64,000 nucleotides of DNA from Streptomyces camponoticapitis (GTDB lineage Bacteria; Actinomycetota; Actinomycetes; Streptomycetales; Streptomycetaceae). Below the pieces are notes generated by a model. The model was not told the DNA's origin. It saw nothing but the letters and a program-made list of their open reading frames with translations, and ran no database searches. The translations under genes were made by a program, and so were the position numbers. Positions 1 through 8,868 of this stretch are shown here, one piece after another. The stretch is taken from the NCBI RefSeq assembly GCF_014646115.1, contig NZ_BMMV01000007.1, forward strand, positions 217,927 to 281,926. The letters are read 5' to 3'. How positions within the stretch are numbered: position 1 is the first letter of the stretch; every line of letters starts with the position of its first letter.

Positions 1-23
1 CGGTCGCTGTCACACCCCACCCG

Positions 24-44
24 CGGGAGCCGTCGCGGCTCCCG
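24..44 (-). terminator. hairpin in the rplL-rpoB intergenic region (attenuator or terminator)
   Basis: A perfect 9-bp inverted repeat (24-32 with 36-44, 3-base loop) lies about 30 bases past the rplL stop on the transcript strand. In actinobacteria rpoB normally follows rplL, and partial termination there lowers rpoBC relative to ribosomal protein expression. rpoB itself is outside the window. No U-tract follows, so attenuation is inferred. Confidence 0.5.
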
Positions 45-75
45 TCGGGCGGGTGATCAGCGGGGTCCTACGAGG

Positions 76-459
76 TCACTTGACCTCGACGGAGGCGCCG
101 GCGGCCTTGAGGGACTCGGCAGCCTTCTCGGCGGCCTCCTTGGCGACCTTCTCGACGACGGGCTTCGGCGCGCCGTCGACGAGGTCCTTGGCCTCCTTGA
201 GGCCCAGCGAGGTGAGCTCACGCACGACCTTGATGACCTGGATCTTCTTCTCGCCGGCACCCGTGAGGATGACGTCGAACTCGTCCTGGACCTCTTCGGC
301 CTCGGCGGCGACAGCGGCACCACCGGCGGCGGCAGCGGCGACCGGGGCGGCGGCCTTGACGTCGAACTTGGCCTCGAAGGCCTTCACGAAGTCGGAGAGC
401 TCGATGAGGGTCAGGGTCTCGAACTGCTCGAGCAGCTCGTCCTGGGACAGCTTCGCCAT
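76..459 (-). CDS. rplL: 50S ribosomal protein L7/L12
   Basis: This 127-residue protein forms the flexible L7/L12 stalk of the large subunit, which recruits and stimulates translation GTPases. The N-terminal dimerisation helices (residues about 1-35, starting [12 protein letters not shown]) are followed by an Ala/Gly-rich hinge (about 36-55). The compact C-terminal factor-binding domain includes the conserved [14 protein letters not shown] segment. The length is typical. It lies 84 bases downstream of rplJ in the same direction, as expected of a rplJL operon in which several L12 copies bind one L10. Identification is firm. Confidence 0.98.
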   Translation of the reverse strand: MAKLSQDELLEQFETLTLIELSDFVKAFEAKFDVKAAAPVAAAAAGGAAVAAEAEEVQDEFDVILTGAGEKKIQVIKVVRELTSLGLKEAKDLVDGAPKPVVEKVAKEAAEKAAESLKAAGASVEVK

Positions 460-543
460 GATGGCGTCCTTCCACTATGTCGGCAGGTGCCGGATGTATA
501 TGACGGCGGGCGTACGGAGGGCCCGCTGCGACGCGGCGCCGAA

Positions 544-1101
544 CTACTCGGCGTCGGCCTCGGCGGGAGCCGGCGTACCGGCACCGCCCTGCTCGACCTT
601 GGCGCGAAGCGCGTCCGCGGTGCGGACGAACTCCGACAGCGGGGCCTGGAACGTCGCCGCGGCCTTGGCCATCGACGCCTTGATTCCACCGGCCACCTTG
701 GCGAGCAGCACCTCGCGGGACTCGAGGTCCGCGAGCTTCTTGAACTCGTCGGCGCTGAGCGCCTTGCCATCAAGGACTCCGCCCTTGATGACGAGATTCG
801 GGTTGTCCTTGGCGAAGTCACGAAGACCCTTCGCCGACTCCACCGGGTCACCGGTGACGAAGGCAACCGCCGTCGGACCCGCGAACAGGTCGTCCAGCGT
901 GTTGATCCCGGCCTCGTTGGCCGCGATCTTGGTCAGCGTGTTCTTCACCACGGCGTACTGGGCGTTCTCACCGAGGGAACGGCGCAGCTCCTTGAGCTGC
1001 GCCACGGTGAGACCCCGGTACTCGGTCAGCACGGCGGCGCTCGAGCTGCGGAATTGTTCCGTCAGCTCGGCCACCGCGGCAGCCTTGTCGGGCCTTGCCA
1101 T
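544..1101 (-). CDS. rplJ: 50S ribosomal protein L10
   Basis: L10 (185 aa) anchors the L7/L12 dimers to 23S rRNA and is the usual autogenous repressor of rplJL. The ATG giving [13 protein letters not shown] is chosen over an upstream in-frame extension because an AAGGAGG Shine-Dalgarno precedes it and it matches family N-termini. Typical L10 features include the [14 protein letters not shown] segment and [10 protein letters not shown]. The C-terminal helix (about residues 135-165) is where L12 dimers attach, followed by a short acidic/Pro tail common in actinobacteria. A leader of more than 200 bases precedes it. Confidence 0.97.
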   Translation of the reverse strand: MARPDKAAAVAELTEQFRSSSAAVLTEYRGLTVAQLKELRRSLGENAQYAVVKNTLTKIAANEAGINTLDDLFAGPTAVAFVTGDPVESAKGLRDFAKDNPNLVIKGGVLDGKALSADEFKKLADLESREVLLAKVAGGIKASMAKAAATFQAPLSEFVRTADALRAKVEQGGAGTPAPAEADAE

Positions 1102-1417
1102 GAGCGTCGGCCTCCTTCCGGGTGATGAGGACCGCTCAGAAGGGGCCGAACAAGACGAAACGCCCCGGCGCAGGCGCACGGGGCGTAGCTCAACCGGGAC
1201 GAACCCGGGAACTCTCCTCGATCACCTACGCGGGTCGTCCGCTTGTGGCGGATCCTTCGGTCGCCTCACCCTCTTGCGAGAGCACGGCGACGACCAGCGG
1301 TCTTTGGCTTCATGTGAAGAGTACGTGACGCGGTTACCCGCAGGCAAATCCGGTCGCCGGGGCCGTAAACCCGCCCCGGTGACCGGATCTGGAAAATCGG
1401 ATCCCGGACTTCGGGGA
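1102..1417 (-). promoter_or_regulatory. rplJ upstream region with L10-leader candidate
   Basis: This 316-base stretch between the lipoprotein stop and rplJ has no supported gene. On the transcript strand it holds an 8-bp hairpin (1160-1167 with 1179-1186) and other GC-rich inverted segments between about 1130 and 1300, then the rplJ Shine-Dalgarno. In many bacteria this position carries the L10 leader, an mRNA structure bound by L10(L12)4 for feedback control. The position and hairpin are seen. Membership of the leader family is inference. Confidence 0.5.
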
Positions 1418-2368
1418 TCAGATCCCGGAACCCTCGGCATCCGCGCCGAGGTCGCCCAGCATCTTGAACAGGTCGACGGTGTCGGCGGCCGGCGGCGTCT
1501 GGACGGAGGCCTTGGCCCCGTAGTCGCTGTAGTGCGCGCTGATCTTCATCTCGCCCTGCGGCGAGTCCATCGCGACATCCATCTTGACCGGGTAGTCGTC
1601 CTCGTTGACCCAGACCTCGGTGTCGTAACCCTTGATTCCCGACTTCTTGATGTTGTCGAGGAGGTCCTTGCGCTCCTTCTCGCTGAGCACGTCGAGGCCC
1701 TCGTTCGACTCCAGCATCTCGGCGACCGTGAGCGTGCCCTTGTAGTGCTGGGCCTCGACCCCGTCGATCTTCTCGGAGCCGACGTGCTTCACGTTCGGCG
1801 AGTCCAGGAGCAGCGCGAGCTGCTGCGCCGGGTCCTGGTTCATGTTCTCCATGCCGCCGGTGAGCTCCTGGGCGGCCGCCGGGTCGCCGGAGGCCTCTGC
1901 GGCCGCGGCCAGGTCCAGCTTCATCCAGCGCTTGCCGTCCATGTCCTTGGCCGCCTCGGCGCCCATGTCCATGTACATGGCGTTCTTGACCCACACCATC
2001 CGGATCTTGTCCGGGGCGTCGGGCTCGGCCTGGAGCATCGAGCCGGACATGGTCATGTCCATCACCATGGGGTCCCACCCCATGACGCCGGTCATCTCCA
2101 TGTCGCCCGCCTCGGCCCCCGTCGCGGCGGCCGGCATCGACATCGTCATCGAGACCTTGGCGGACTTCGCCGCCGCCGTCTTCTCGTACGCCGCCGTCAG
2201 AACGTCCGTCACCGCGGAACGCGACTGCGGCTCGCCCTTGGCCGCCGAACTCCCGGCCTTCTTCTTCGTGTCCGCGTCCGAGTCACCGCTCTGGCAGCCC
2301 GCGACACCCGCCACGACAGCAACCGCCGTCAGCGAAACGCCGACGCGCCCCCATGTCGACATGGTCAT
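1418..2368 (-). CDS. Met-rich secreted lipoprotein, LolA/LppX-like size and layout
   Basis: A 316-residue predicted lipoprotein of unknown function. It has a hydrophobic signal peptide (about 7-24) ending in the lipobox VAGC with the lipidated Cys at 25, then a polar low-complexity linker. A roughly 230-residue domain follows, ending in alternating strands such as VWVNEDDYPVKMDV. Size and composition resemble bacterial lipoproteins with a LolA/LppX-like half-barrel that carry or sense lipids. That is analogy, not proof. The first half is unusually rich in alternating methionines (MTMSM, MEM, MVMDMTM, MYMDM). It sits inside the rplKA/rplJL neighbourhood, where streptomycetes commonly have such a gene. 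A hairpin (2438-2477) separates it from rplA, so it probably has its own promoter. Confidence 0.8.
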   Translation of the reverse strand: MTMSTWGRVGVSLTAVAVVAGVAGCQSGDSDADTKKKAGSSAAKGEPQSRSAVTDVLTAAYEKTAAAKSAKVSMTMSMPAAATGAEAGDMEMTGVMGWDPMVMDMTMSGSMLQAEPDAPDKIRMVWVKNAMYMDMGAEAAKDMDGKRWMKLDLAAAAEASGDPAAAQELTGGMENMNQDPAQQLALLLDSPNVKHVGSEKIDGVEAQHYKGTLTVAEMLESNEGLDVLSEKERKDLLDNIKKSGIKGYDTEVWVNEDDYPVKMDVAMDSPQGEMKISAHYSDYGAKASVQTPPAADTVDLFKMLGDLGADAEGSGI

Positions 2369-2437
2369 ACCCCACCCCTTTTTCTGATGTTCCTCGTTGA
2401 ACGGTATCGCACGGATATGACAGTCCGCGTATACGAA

Positions 2438-2477
2438 AGCCGGTCCCGGCGCCTCAACAGAGGTGCCGGGACCGGCT
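2438..2477 (-). terminator. terminator of the rplKA transcript
   Basis: An 18-bp stem (2438-2455 with 2460-2477, one G-U pair) closed by a 4-base loop lies 33 bases beyond the rplA stop. On the transcript strand a short U-containing run follows. It separates ribosomal protein transcription from the lipoprotein gene. Confidence 0.8.
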
Positions 2478-2510
2478 CTTGACAGACAACTGACGGACTG
2501 CCGCCCTCAA

Positions 2511-3233
2511 TCAGACGGAGGCCGGGTCCTCCTCGACGAGGAGGTTACGGGTGCGGTTGGCGTCCAGCGGAATGCCGGGGCCCATCGTCGTCGCCAGGGT
2601 CGCCTTCTTGATGTAACGGCCCTTCGCGGCGGACGGCTTGAGACGGAGGATCTCCTCCAGCGCCGCGGCGTAGTTCTCGACCAGCTTCGTCTCGTCGAAG
2701 GAGACCTTGCCGATGATGAAGTGCAGGTTCGAGTGCTTGTCGACGCGGAACTCGATCTTGCCGCCCTTGATGTCGTTCACGGCCTTCGTGACATCGGGGG
2801 TGACGGTCCCGGTCTTCGGGTTCGGCATCAGACCACGCGGGCCGAGCACACGGCCGAGGCGGCCGACCTTGCCCATGAGGTCCGGGGTGGCGACGACGGC
2901 GTCGAAGTCGAGACGGCCCTTCTGGACCTCTTCGATCAGCTCGTCGGAGCCGACGATGTCGGCGCCCGCGGCGCGCGCTGCCTCGGCACGGTCACCGGTC
3001 GCGAAGACCAGGACCCGGGCGGTCTTGCCGGTGCCGTGCGGAAGGTTCACGGTGCCACGGACCATCTGGTCCGCCTTGCGCGGGTCGACGCCCAGACGCA
3101 TGGCGACCTCGACGGTGCCGTCGAACTTGGTGGTGTTGGTGTCCTTGGCGATACGGACGGCTTCGAGCGGAGGGTACGTACGCTCCGCGTCGATCTTCGC
3201 GTCCGCGCTGCGGAGTGCCTTGCTGCGCTTCAC
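2511..3233 (-). CDS. rplA: 50S ribosomal protein L1
   Basis: L1 (240 aa) forms the mobile L1 stalk that helps release deacylated tRNA from the E site. It can also repress its own operon by binding the rplKA message. The start [14 protein letters not shown] and length are typical for actinobacteria. Diagnostic segments include the motif around [15 protein letters not shown] (about residues 128-145) and [17 protein letters not shown] near 170-185. The gene lies 97 bases downstream of rplK on the same strand. It ends just before a strong hairpin, closing the rplKA operon. Confidence 0.98.
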   Translation of the reverse strand: MKRSKALRSADAKIDAERTYPPLEAVRIAKDTNTTKFDGTVEVAMRLGVDPRKADQMVRGTVNLPHGTGKTARVLVFATGDRAEAARAAGADIVGSDELIEEVQKGRLDFDAVVATPDLMGKVGRLGRVLGPRGLMPNPKTGTVTPDVTKAVNDIKGGKIEFRVDKHSNLHFIIGKVSFDETKLVENYAAALEEILRLKPSAAKGRYIKKATLATTMGPGIPLDANRTRNLLVEEDPASV

Positions 3234-3330
3234 TTCTTCTCCTGGTGGTTCATTCAGGTGTGGAGTTCGTGGTGCGGGCCGCGCATGGCCCTTCCACTTG
3301 GCGCGCCCGAGAGGGCCCGCCGGGCGGGAC

Positions 3331-3765
3331 TCAGCCCTCGACCGTGATGCCCATCGAACGGGCGGTGCCGGAAATGATCTTCTCGGCGGCGTCCAGGTCG
3401 TTGGCGTTCAGGTCGGGCATCTTGGTCGTGGCGATGTCACGGACCTGTGCACGGGTGAGCTTGGCGACCTTCTTGACGTGCGGCTCGCCTGAGCCCTTGT
3501 CCACACCCGCGGCCTTGAGGATCAGCTTGGCGGCCGGCGGAGTCTTGGTGATGAAGGTGAAGGAGCGGTCCTCGTAGACCGTGATCTCCACCGGCACGAC
3601 CATGCCACGCTGCGACTCGGTCGCGGCGTTGTAGGCCTTGCAGAACTCCATGATGTTGACGCCGTGCTGACCCAGCGCGGGGCCGACCGGCGGAGCCGGG
3701 TTGGCCGCGCCGGCCGAGATCTGGAGCTTGATGAGCCCCGTGACCTTCTTCTTCTTGGGAGGCAT
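3331..3765 (-). CDS. rplK: 50S ribosomal protein L11
   Basis: L11 (144 aa) is part of the GTPase-associated centre with 23S rRNA and is required for RelA-mediated stringent response. It is the target site of thiostrepton-type thiopeptides. The N-terminal domain carries the conserved [20 protein letters not shown] region with the Pro-rich helix involved in thiostrepton sensitivity. The C-terminal rRNA-binding domain spans about 75-144. It is followed by rplA and preceded by a hairpin that separates it from nusG, so rplKA is likely transcribed from the promoter in 3766-3870. Confidence 0.98.
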   Translation of the reverse strand: MPPKKKKVTGLIKLQISAGAANPAPPVGPALGQHGVNIMEFCKAYNAATESQRGMVVPVEITVYEDRSFTFITKTPPAAKLILKAAGVDKGSGEPHVKKVAKLTRAQVRDIATTKMPDLNANDLDAAEKIISGTARSMGITVEG

Positions 3766-3874
3766 GTGCTCTCTCCGGGTCCTAGTGAGAGTGTTCCGGC
3801 CCGGTCATCCGGTCGTCCGGATGCGGGCATACCGCGCAACGATAACGGGTACAGCTGCACGGCCAAAAACCGAG

Positions 3875-3931
3875 CAGGTCAGACCCTCTCCCGCGGGTGT
3901 GGAAATCCCCCGCGAGAGCCTGTCTGACCTG
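3875..3931 (-). terminator. terminator after secE-nusG
   Basis: A long imperfect inverted repeat has outer arms 3875-3883 and 3923-3931 (9 bp perfect). Further complementary CTCTC/GAGAG and CGCGGG/CCCGCG segments lie inside. It is 35 bases beyond the nusG stop and upstream of rplK, consistent with ending the secE-nusG transcript. Confidence 0.7.
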
Positions 3932-3965
3932 GTCGGAACTGGCTTTGGAGCGCGCGAACCGCGCG

Positions 3966-4901
3966 TCAGTTCTTCTGGATCTGGTCGAAGCTCAGCTCGA
4001 CCGGAGTCTCGCGGCCGAAGATCTCGACGAGGCCCTTGACCTTCTTCGAGTCGGCGTTGATCTCGTTGATCGTCGCCTGGAGCGTCGCGAACGGGCCGTC
4101 GGTGACGGTGACCGAGTCGCCGACCTCGAAGTCCAGCACCTGGACCTCGACCTTGCGGGACGGAGCCGGCTTGCCCTCGGCCTCGGCCGCCTCGCGCGCG
4201 GCCTTCTCCTCGGCCTCGGGGGCGAGCATCTTGACGATCTCGTCCAGCGTCAGCGGGTACGGGTCGTAGGCGTTGCCGACGAAGCCGGTGACGCCCGGCG
4301 TGTTCCGTACGACACCCCAGGACTCGTTCGTCAGGTCCATCCGCACCAGGACGTAGCCCGGGAGCTTGTTCTGGCGGACGTTCTTGCGCTCGCCGTTCTT
4401 GATCTGGACGATCTCTTCCTCGGGCACCTCGGCCGAGTAGATGAAGTCCTCGACGTTGAGCGAGACGGCTCGCTGTTCCAGGTTGGCCTTCACGCGCTTC
4501 TCGTAGCCCGCGTACGTGTGGATGACGTACCACTCGCCGGGCAGCCCGCGCAGCTCCTCGCGGAGCGCGGCGACGGGGTCGACGGCGGGCTCCTCGACGA
4601 GCTCGGTCTCCTCGCCGTCCTCGGAACCGGCATCGGCGTCAGCACCGTCGTCGGAGTCGGCTTCGGCGGACTCGGCGTCAGCAGCGGCGTCGGCCGCCGC
4701 GTCCTCGTCGGAAGCGGACTCCGCGTCCCCGTCCTCGACGTCCTCGGCGTGCAGCGCCGACTCCTCGGCCGGCTCGCCGGCCTCGGCGTCAGCGGCTTCG
4801 GCCTGGTCTGGCTCGACAGCGTCCGCCGCCTCCACGATGTCGGTCTCGTCCTCGCGGGACTCGACCGCCTCGCTGGCGTCGTTCAGGTTCGGGTCAGACA
4901 C
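3966..4901 (-). CDS. nusG: transcription termination/antitermination factor NusG with acidic N-terminal extension
   Basis: NusG (311 aa) binds RNA polymerase, affects pausing and Rho-dependent termination, and couples transcription to translation. The NGN domain starts at about residue 120 ([20 protein letters not shown]). The KOW domain is at the C-terminus ([20 protein letters not shown] to the end). A charged Ala/Glu/Lys insert separates them. Residues 1-115 are an Asp/Glu/Ala-rich, probably disordered extension, making the protein about 130 residues longer than the E. coli form. Such acidic extensions are known in streptomycetes; their function is unclear. It is downstream of secE in the usual secE-nusG pair. 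Confidence 0.97.
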   Translation of the reverse strand: MSDPNLNDASEAVESREDETDIVEAADAVEPDQAEAADAEAGEPAEESALHAEDVEDGDAESASDEDAAADAAADAESAEADSDDGADADAGSEDGEETELVEEPAVDPVAALREELRGLPGEWYVIHTYAGYEKRVKANLEQRAVSLNVEDFIYSAEVPEEEIVQIKNGERKNVRQNKLPGYVLVRMDLTNESWGVVRNTPGVTGFVGNAYDPYPLTLDEIVKMLAPEAEEKAAREAAEAEGKPAPSRKVEVQVLDFEVGDSVTVTDGPFATLQATINEINADSKKVKGLVEIFGRETPVELSFDQIQKN

Positions 4902-4981
4902 GTTGGCTGCTTCTTCCTGGCTTCACGATGGGTGGAACATGCGGAAAGGGACGCCTGTGGGCGCCCTCCGCCTCCGCGGCT

Positions 4982-5272
4982 TTAGCCGAAGACGTACTTG
5001 ACTACTCTCTGGAAGCCGTAGTCCATCACGGTCACCAGACCGATCATGACGACGACGAAGACGATCACAACAGTCGTGTAGGTCGTCAGCTGGTTGCGAG
5101 TCGGCCAGACGACCTTGCGCAGCTCCGCGACGATCTGACGGTAGAAGAGCGCGAGACGGCCCAGAGGGCCCTTCTTGCCGCGCTTGCCACCCTTGCGGGT
5201 CTTCTTGTTCGACTCGGAGGTCTCGTCATCGTCAGCATCAGGCTTGTCGATGGAGCCCACGGCGTCCGTCAC
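4982..5272 (-). CDS. secE: preprotein translocase subunit SecE
   Basis: SecE (96 aa) is the essential small subunit of the SecYEG protein-conducting channel in the cytoplasmic membrane. The N-terminal 35 residues are acidic then Lys/Arg-rich. The conserved amphipathic segment LALFYRQIVAELRKVVWPTR (about 45-64) precedes a single membrane helix (about 68-88, TTYTTVVIVFVVVMIGLVTV). This is the one-helix form of most bacteria. It is followed 80 bases later by nusG, and tRNA-Trp lies upstream in the same direction. Confidence 0.97.
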   Translation of the reverse strand: MTDAVGSIDKPDADDDETSESNKKTRKGGKRGKKGPLGRLALFYRQIVAELRKVVWPTRNQLTTYTTVVIVFVVVMIGLVTVMDYGFQRVVKYVFG

Positions 5273-5380
5273 GCTCTCTCACCTGATTCCGGGTCGTGGC
5301 CGTGCCGCGCCCGGTGGAGCCGCACGGCAGTGCTTTTGAAGTACGTACACGCGCACACATCCTGGCGAAGGAGTGTGTAG

Positions 5381-5453
5381 CAGGGCCGGAGGGACTTGAA
5401 CCCCCAACCGCTGGTTTTGGAGACCAGTGCTCTACCAATTGAGCTACGACCCT
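5381..5453 (-). tRNA. tRNA-Trp (anticodon CCA)
   Basis: A 73-base cloverleaf on the minus strand. The acceptor stem AGGGTCG pairs with CGGCCCT and the discriminator is G. The D-arm begins GCTC, the anticodon loop CTCCAAA gives anticodon CCA, and the T-loop is TTCAAGT. The CCA end is not clearly encoded. It lies directly upstream of secE, the usual Streptomyces arrangement. Confidence 0.97.
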
Positions 5454-5670
5454 TTGCGTTTTCCCCAACCTACCGCATCCGACCAGAAGCACGGTGTGTG
5501 CGGATCGGCGGCGGCGGGTGAGGGCCAACGACCAGTGAGTGTACGTGCTCGGGGGCCCGGCGTCGAACAGGTAACACCGGACCGGCTCTTGTCCGAACCT
5601 GTCCGCTCCCCGTCCGCGGGCTGTCCATTCGGCGAAACCCCTGCGCCCGGGTCTCCGGAGTTCTGGGACC

Positions 5671-6906
5671 ATGGCCCGCATGAGCGCTGCAATTCCTCCG
5701 ACCGAGCGCCGGGTCTCCGCCCGAGTCGGCGCAATCTCCGAGTCCGCCACCCTTGCCGTCGACGCCAAGGCCAAGGCCCTCAAGGCCGCCGGCCGGCCGG
5801 TGATCGGCTTCGGGGCCGGTGAGCCCGACTTCCCGACGCCCGACTACATCGTCGACGCCGCGAGTGAGGCCTGCCACAACCCCAAGTACCACCGCTACAC
5901 CCCGGCCGGCGGGCTCCCCGAGCTCAAGGCCGCGATCGTCGCGAAGACGCTGCGTGACTCCGGTTACGAGATCGACCCCGCCCAGGTCCTGGTGACCAAC
6001 GGCGGCAAGCAGGCGATCTACGAGGCCTTCGCCGCGATCCTCGACCCGGGCGACGAGGTCATCGTCCCGGCGCCGTACTGGACGACGTACCCCGAGTCGA
6101 TCCGGCTGGCCGGCGGTGTCCCGGTGGACGTGGTGGCCGACGAGACCACCGGCTACCGGGTCTCCGTCGAGCAGTTGGAGGCGGCGCGCACGGAGCGTAC
6201 GAAGGTCGTGCTCTTCGTCTCACCGTCCAACCCGACCGGCGCCGTCTACAGCCGCGAGGACACCGAGGCCATCGGCCGCTGGGCCGTGGAGCACGGCCTG
6301 TGGGTCATGACGGACGAGATCTACGAGCACCTCGTCTACGGCGACGCCGAATTCACCTCGCTGCCCGCGGTGGTGCCGGAGCTGCGCGACAAGTGCGTCG
6401 TCGTCAACGGTGTGGCCAAGACGTACGCCATGACCGGCTGGCGGGTGGGCTGGGTCGTCGGCCCCAAGGACGTGGTGAAGGCCGCGACGAACCTCCAGTC
6501 GCACGCGACGTCGAACGTGGCCAACGTCTCGCAGGCCGCCGCGCTCGCCGCCCTCACCGGGAGTCTCGACGCGGTGGACGAGATGCGGACCGCCTTCGAC
6601 CGGCGCCGGGGCACCATCGTCCGGATGCTCAACGAGATCGAGGGCGTGGTCTGCCCGGAGCCCGAGGGTGCCTTCTACGTGTACCCCTCGGTGAAGGGTC
6701 TGCTCGGCAAGGAGATCCGGGGCCGGCGCCCCGCGAGCTCCGTCGACCTCGCCACCCTGATCCTCGAAGAGGCCGAGGTCGCGGTCGTCCCGGGTGAGGC
6801 CTTCGGTACGCCGGGATATCTCCGGCTGTCGTACGCCCTGGGCGACGAGGACCTGGTCGAGGGTGTGGCCCGGCTCCAGAAGCTGCTGGCCGAGGCCGGC
6901 GCCTGA
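5671..6906 (+). CDS. aspC: PLP-dependent aminotransferase, aspartate aminotransferase family
   Basis: A class I/II fold-type I aminotransferase (411 aa), most likely transferring the amino group of aspartate to 2-oxoglutarate in the cytosol. Visible motifs are [11 protein letters not shown] near the N-terminus, [16 protein letters not shown] (cofactor phosphate region) and [15 protein letters not shown]. The PLP-lysine motif [17 protein letters not shown] lies near residue 250, and the substrate-carboxylate Arg region LRLSYALG is near the end. An in-frame ATG at 5680 ([13 protein letters not shown]) is a plausible alternative start. Transcribed away from tRNA-Trp-secE and followed by a strong terminator, so probably monocistronic. 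Aspartate specificity is from family and context. Confidence 0.9.
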   Translation: MARMSAAIPPTERRVSARVGAISESATLAVDAKAKALKAAGRPVIGFGAGEPDFPTPDYIVDAASEACHNPKYHRYTPAGGLPELKAAIVAKTLRDSGYEIDPAQVLVTNGGKQAIYEAFAAILDPGDEVIVPAPYWTTYPESIRLAGGVPVDVVADETTGYRVSVEQLEAARTERTKVVLFVSPSNPTGAVYSREDTEAIGRWAVEHGLWVMTDEIYEHLVYGDAEFTSLPAVVPELRDKCVVVNGVAKTYAMTGWRVGWVVGPKDVVKAATNLQSHATSNVANVSQAAALAALTGSLDAVDEMRTAFDRRRGTIVRMLNEIEGVVCPEPEGAFYVYPSVKGLLGKEIRGRRPASSVDLATLILEEAEVAVVPGEAFGTPGYLRLSYALGDEDLVEGVARLQKLLAEAGA

Positions 6907-6929
6907 GAAGCACGGATCGGCACGAAGAC

Positions 6930-6959
6930 ACGGGTCCCCGGCGGTGTCCGGGGGCCCGT
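6930..6959 (+). terminator. Rho-independent terminator of aspC
   Basis: A 12-bp stem (6930-6941 with 6948-6959) with a 6-base loop, followed directly by a T-rich run (ttctttcg), lies 24 bases past the aminotransferase stop. Confidence 0.85.
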
Positions 6960-7032
6960 TCTTTCGTTCGGGCAAGGGCCCGAAGGTGGAAAGGGACTCC
7001 CGGACTCCGTGTGAGTACGGCAAGATCCATGG

Positions 7033-8082
7033 ATGGAGAACGTTTCCGGCCCCCCGCATGACGACCGCGCCACCCGCGACATCCGTCTGTTGCCCAAGGC
7101 CCATCTGCATCTGCACTTCACCGGCTCGATGCGGCCCACGACCCTGCTGGAGCTCGCCGCCAAGTACGGCGTCCATCTCCCCGACGCGCTCACCGGCGGC
7201 GAGCCGCCCCAGCTGCGCGCGACCGACGAGCGGGGCTGGTTCCGCTTCCAGCGGCTCTACGACATCGCCCGGTCCTGTCTGCGCACCCCCGAGGACATCC
7301 AGCGGCTGGTCCGCGAGGCCGCCGAGGAGGACGTCCGGGACGGCTCAGGGTGGCTGGAGATCCAGGTCGACCCCACCTCGTACGCCCCGCTGCTCGGCGG
7401 GCTGATCCCGGCGCTGGAGATCATCCTGGACGCGGTGGACGCCGCGTCCCGCGACACGGGGCTCGGCATACGCGTCGTGGTCGCGGCGAACCGGATGAAG
7501 CACCCCCTGGACGCCCGCACGCTGGCGCGGCTGGCCGTGCGGTACGCGGACCGGGGCGTGGTCGGCTTCGGTCTGTCGAACGACGAACGCCGGGGCATGG
7601 CACGGGACTTCGACCGGGCCTTCGCCATCGCCAGGGAGGGCGGGCTGCTCGCGGCGCCGCACGGCGGTGAGCTGAGCGGGCCCTCGTCGGTGCGGGACTG
7701 CCTGGACGACCTGCGGGCGAGCCGGATCGGGCACGGCGTACGGGCGGCCGAGGACCCGCGGCTGCTGCGCAAGCTGGCCGACCGCGGGGTGACCTGTGAG
7801 GTGTGCCCGGCGTCGAACGTGGCGCTGGGCGTCTACGAGAAGCCCGACGACGTACCCTTGCGCACTCTGTTCGAGGCCGGGGTGCCGATGGCGCTCGGCG
7901 CGGACGACCCGCTGCTCTTCGGCTCGCGGCTCGCCGCGCAGTACGAACTGGTGCGCAGGCACCACGGGTTCACCGACGTCGAGCTGGCCGAGCTGGCGCG
8001 GCAGTCGGTGCGGGCCTCGGCGGCGCCGGCCGGGACGCGCGACAAGCTGCTGGCGGGGATCGACGCCTGGCTGGAGGACTGA
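7033..8082 (+). CDS. adenosine/adenine deaminase family protein
   Basis: A metal-dependent purine deaminase of the amidohydrolase superfamily (349 aa), hydrolysing an adenine-type amino group in purine salvage. Metal ligands are visible in order: HLHLHFTGSM near residue 25, the His and catalytic Glu in APHGGELSGPSS near 210, the His of ASRIGHGVRAAE near 235, and the Asp pair of ALGADDPLLFGS near 292. The segment CPASNVALGVY resembles the adenine deaminase-like branch as much as classical adenosine deaminase, so the substrate is open. It begins 126 bases after aspC, beyond that gene's terminator, so it needs its own promoter. It is convergent with the TetR gene at 8131. Confidence 0.85.
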   Translation: MENVSGPPHDDRATRDIRLLPKAHLHLHFTGSMRPTTLLELAAKYGVHLPDALTGGEPPQLRATDERGWFRFQRLYDIARSCLRTPEDIQRLVREAAEEDVRDGSGWLEIQVDPTSYAPLLGGLIPALEIILDAVDAASRDTGLGIRVVVAANRMKHPLDARTLARLAVRYADRGVVGFGLSNDERRGMARDFDRAFAIAREGGLLAAPHGGELSGPSSVRDCLDDLRASRIGHGVRAAEDPRLLRKLADRGVTCEVCPASNVALGVYEKPDDVPLRTLFEAGVPMALGADDPLLFGSRLAAQYELVRRHHGFTDVELAELARQSVRASAAPAGTRDKLLAGIDAWLED

Positions 8083-8130
8083 GGAGACCGGGCCGGTGGG
8101 GCCGTCGCGGGCCGCCGTCACGGGCCGCCG

Positions 8131-8733
8131 TCACGGGCTGAGCGCGGGCAGGACCGTCCGCACCAGGGCGGGGACGAACTCGTCGAGCGGGGAAACCTGT
8201 TCGCCGTCCGGGAACGCCTTGAGGAAAGCCCGTTGCAGGCACGCGCCGAGCAGCAGTGAGGCCACGGCGTCGGCGTCGGCACCGGCCCGTACGCGGCCGG
8301 CCTCACGTTCGGCGCGCAGATAACCGGCGAGCGCGCGCAGCGGCCACCGGGGGCCGGCGCCGAGGGCGCGCATCCCCTCGGCGTGCCTGCGCAGCAGGGC
8401 CGGTTCGGCGAAGAGCGAGGCGCCGATCGGGAAGGTCGCCTCGTAGAACAGGGCCGCCTGGCGGACGACTTCGGTGAGATTCTCCTCAACGCTGTTACGG
8501 GCGTTCGCGCCGAACGGCCCTTCCCCCAGTTCGGAGAGCAGCGGACCCAGGCGCGGCAGCCGTTCCTCCAGGACGCGCAGGAAGAGCTCCTCCTTGCCGG
8601 AGAAGTACTTGTAGAGCGCGGCCTCCGAGCACCCGGCGGCACGGGCGATCTCCTTGGTGGTGGCGCGGGCCAGGCCGATGGTGCCCATCAACTCGGCGGC
8701 GGCGTCCAGGATGCGGGCCCGCGCGGGCTTCAT
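8131..8733 (-). CDS. TetR family transcriptional regulator
   Basis: A 200-residue TetR-type repressor. The N-terminal helix-turn-helix contains TTKEIARAAGCSEAALYKYF (about 23-42) followed by the usual KEELF. The C-terminal ligand-binding part is divergent, so the effector cannot be predicted. The frame is open far upstream, but ATG at 8733 gives a normal TetR N-terminus (MKPARARILDAAAELMG). It is divergent from the NAD(P)-binding gene at 8869, and the 135-base gap holds repeated ACTCACC/GGTGAGT elements. It probably represses itself and that gene. Confidence 0.9.
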   Translation of the reverse strand: MKPARARILDAAAELMGTIGLARATTKEIARAAGCSEAALYKYFSGKEELFLRVLEERLPRLGPLLSELGEGPFGANARNSVEENLTEVVRQAALFYEATFPIGASLFAEPALLRRHAEGMRALGAGPRWPLRALAGYLRAEREAGRVRAGADADAVASLLLGACLQRAFLKAFPDGEQVSPLDEFVPALVRTVLPALSP

Positions 8734-8799
8734 GTGTGCTCCGATCGCCGTGAGGTGGCTTGACGGGGTCGACGAGGGTTGACGGGGGGGTGGGTGGAT

Positions 8800-8841
8800 A
8801 CTCACCATAGAGGTGAGTGAATACTCACCCATCAACTCACC
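8800..8841. promoter_or_regulatory. TetR operator candidate with repeated GGTGAGT/ACTCACC half-sites
   Basis: The heptamer ACTCACC or its complement occurs at 8800-8806, 8812-8818 (as GGTGAGT) and 8823-8829, with a near copy ACTCACCC at 8834-8841. The first two and the middle two each form perfect inverted repeats with 5- and 4-base spacers. The site lies between divergent tetR (8733) and the gene at 8869, where a TetR dimer would control both. The repeats are seen; binding is inferred. Confidence 0.65.
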
Positions 8842-8868
8842 CATCATAGAACGGAAGAGGCGAGGGCG

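Noticed and set aside
53..2482. An 809-codon open frame on the plus strand across rplL, rplJ and the lipoprotein gene
   Set aside because: Antisense shadow of GC-rich genes; its translation shows no recognisable domain and conflicts with four supported genes.
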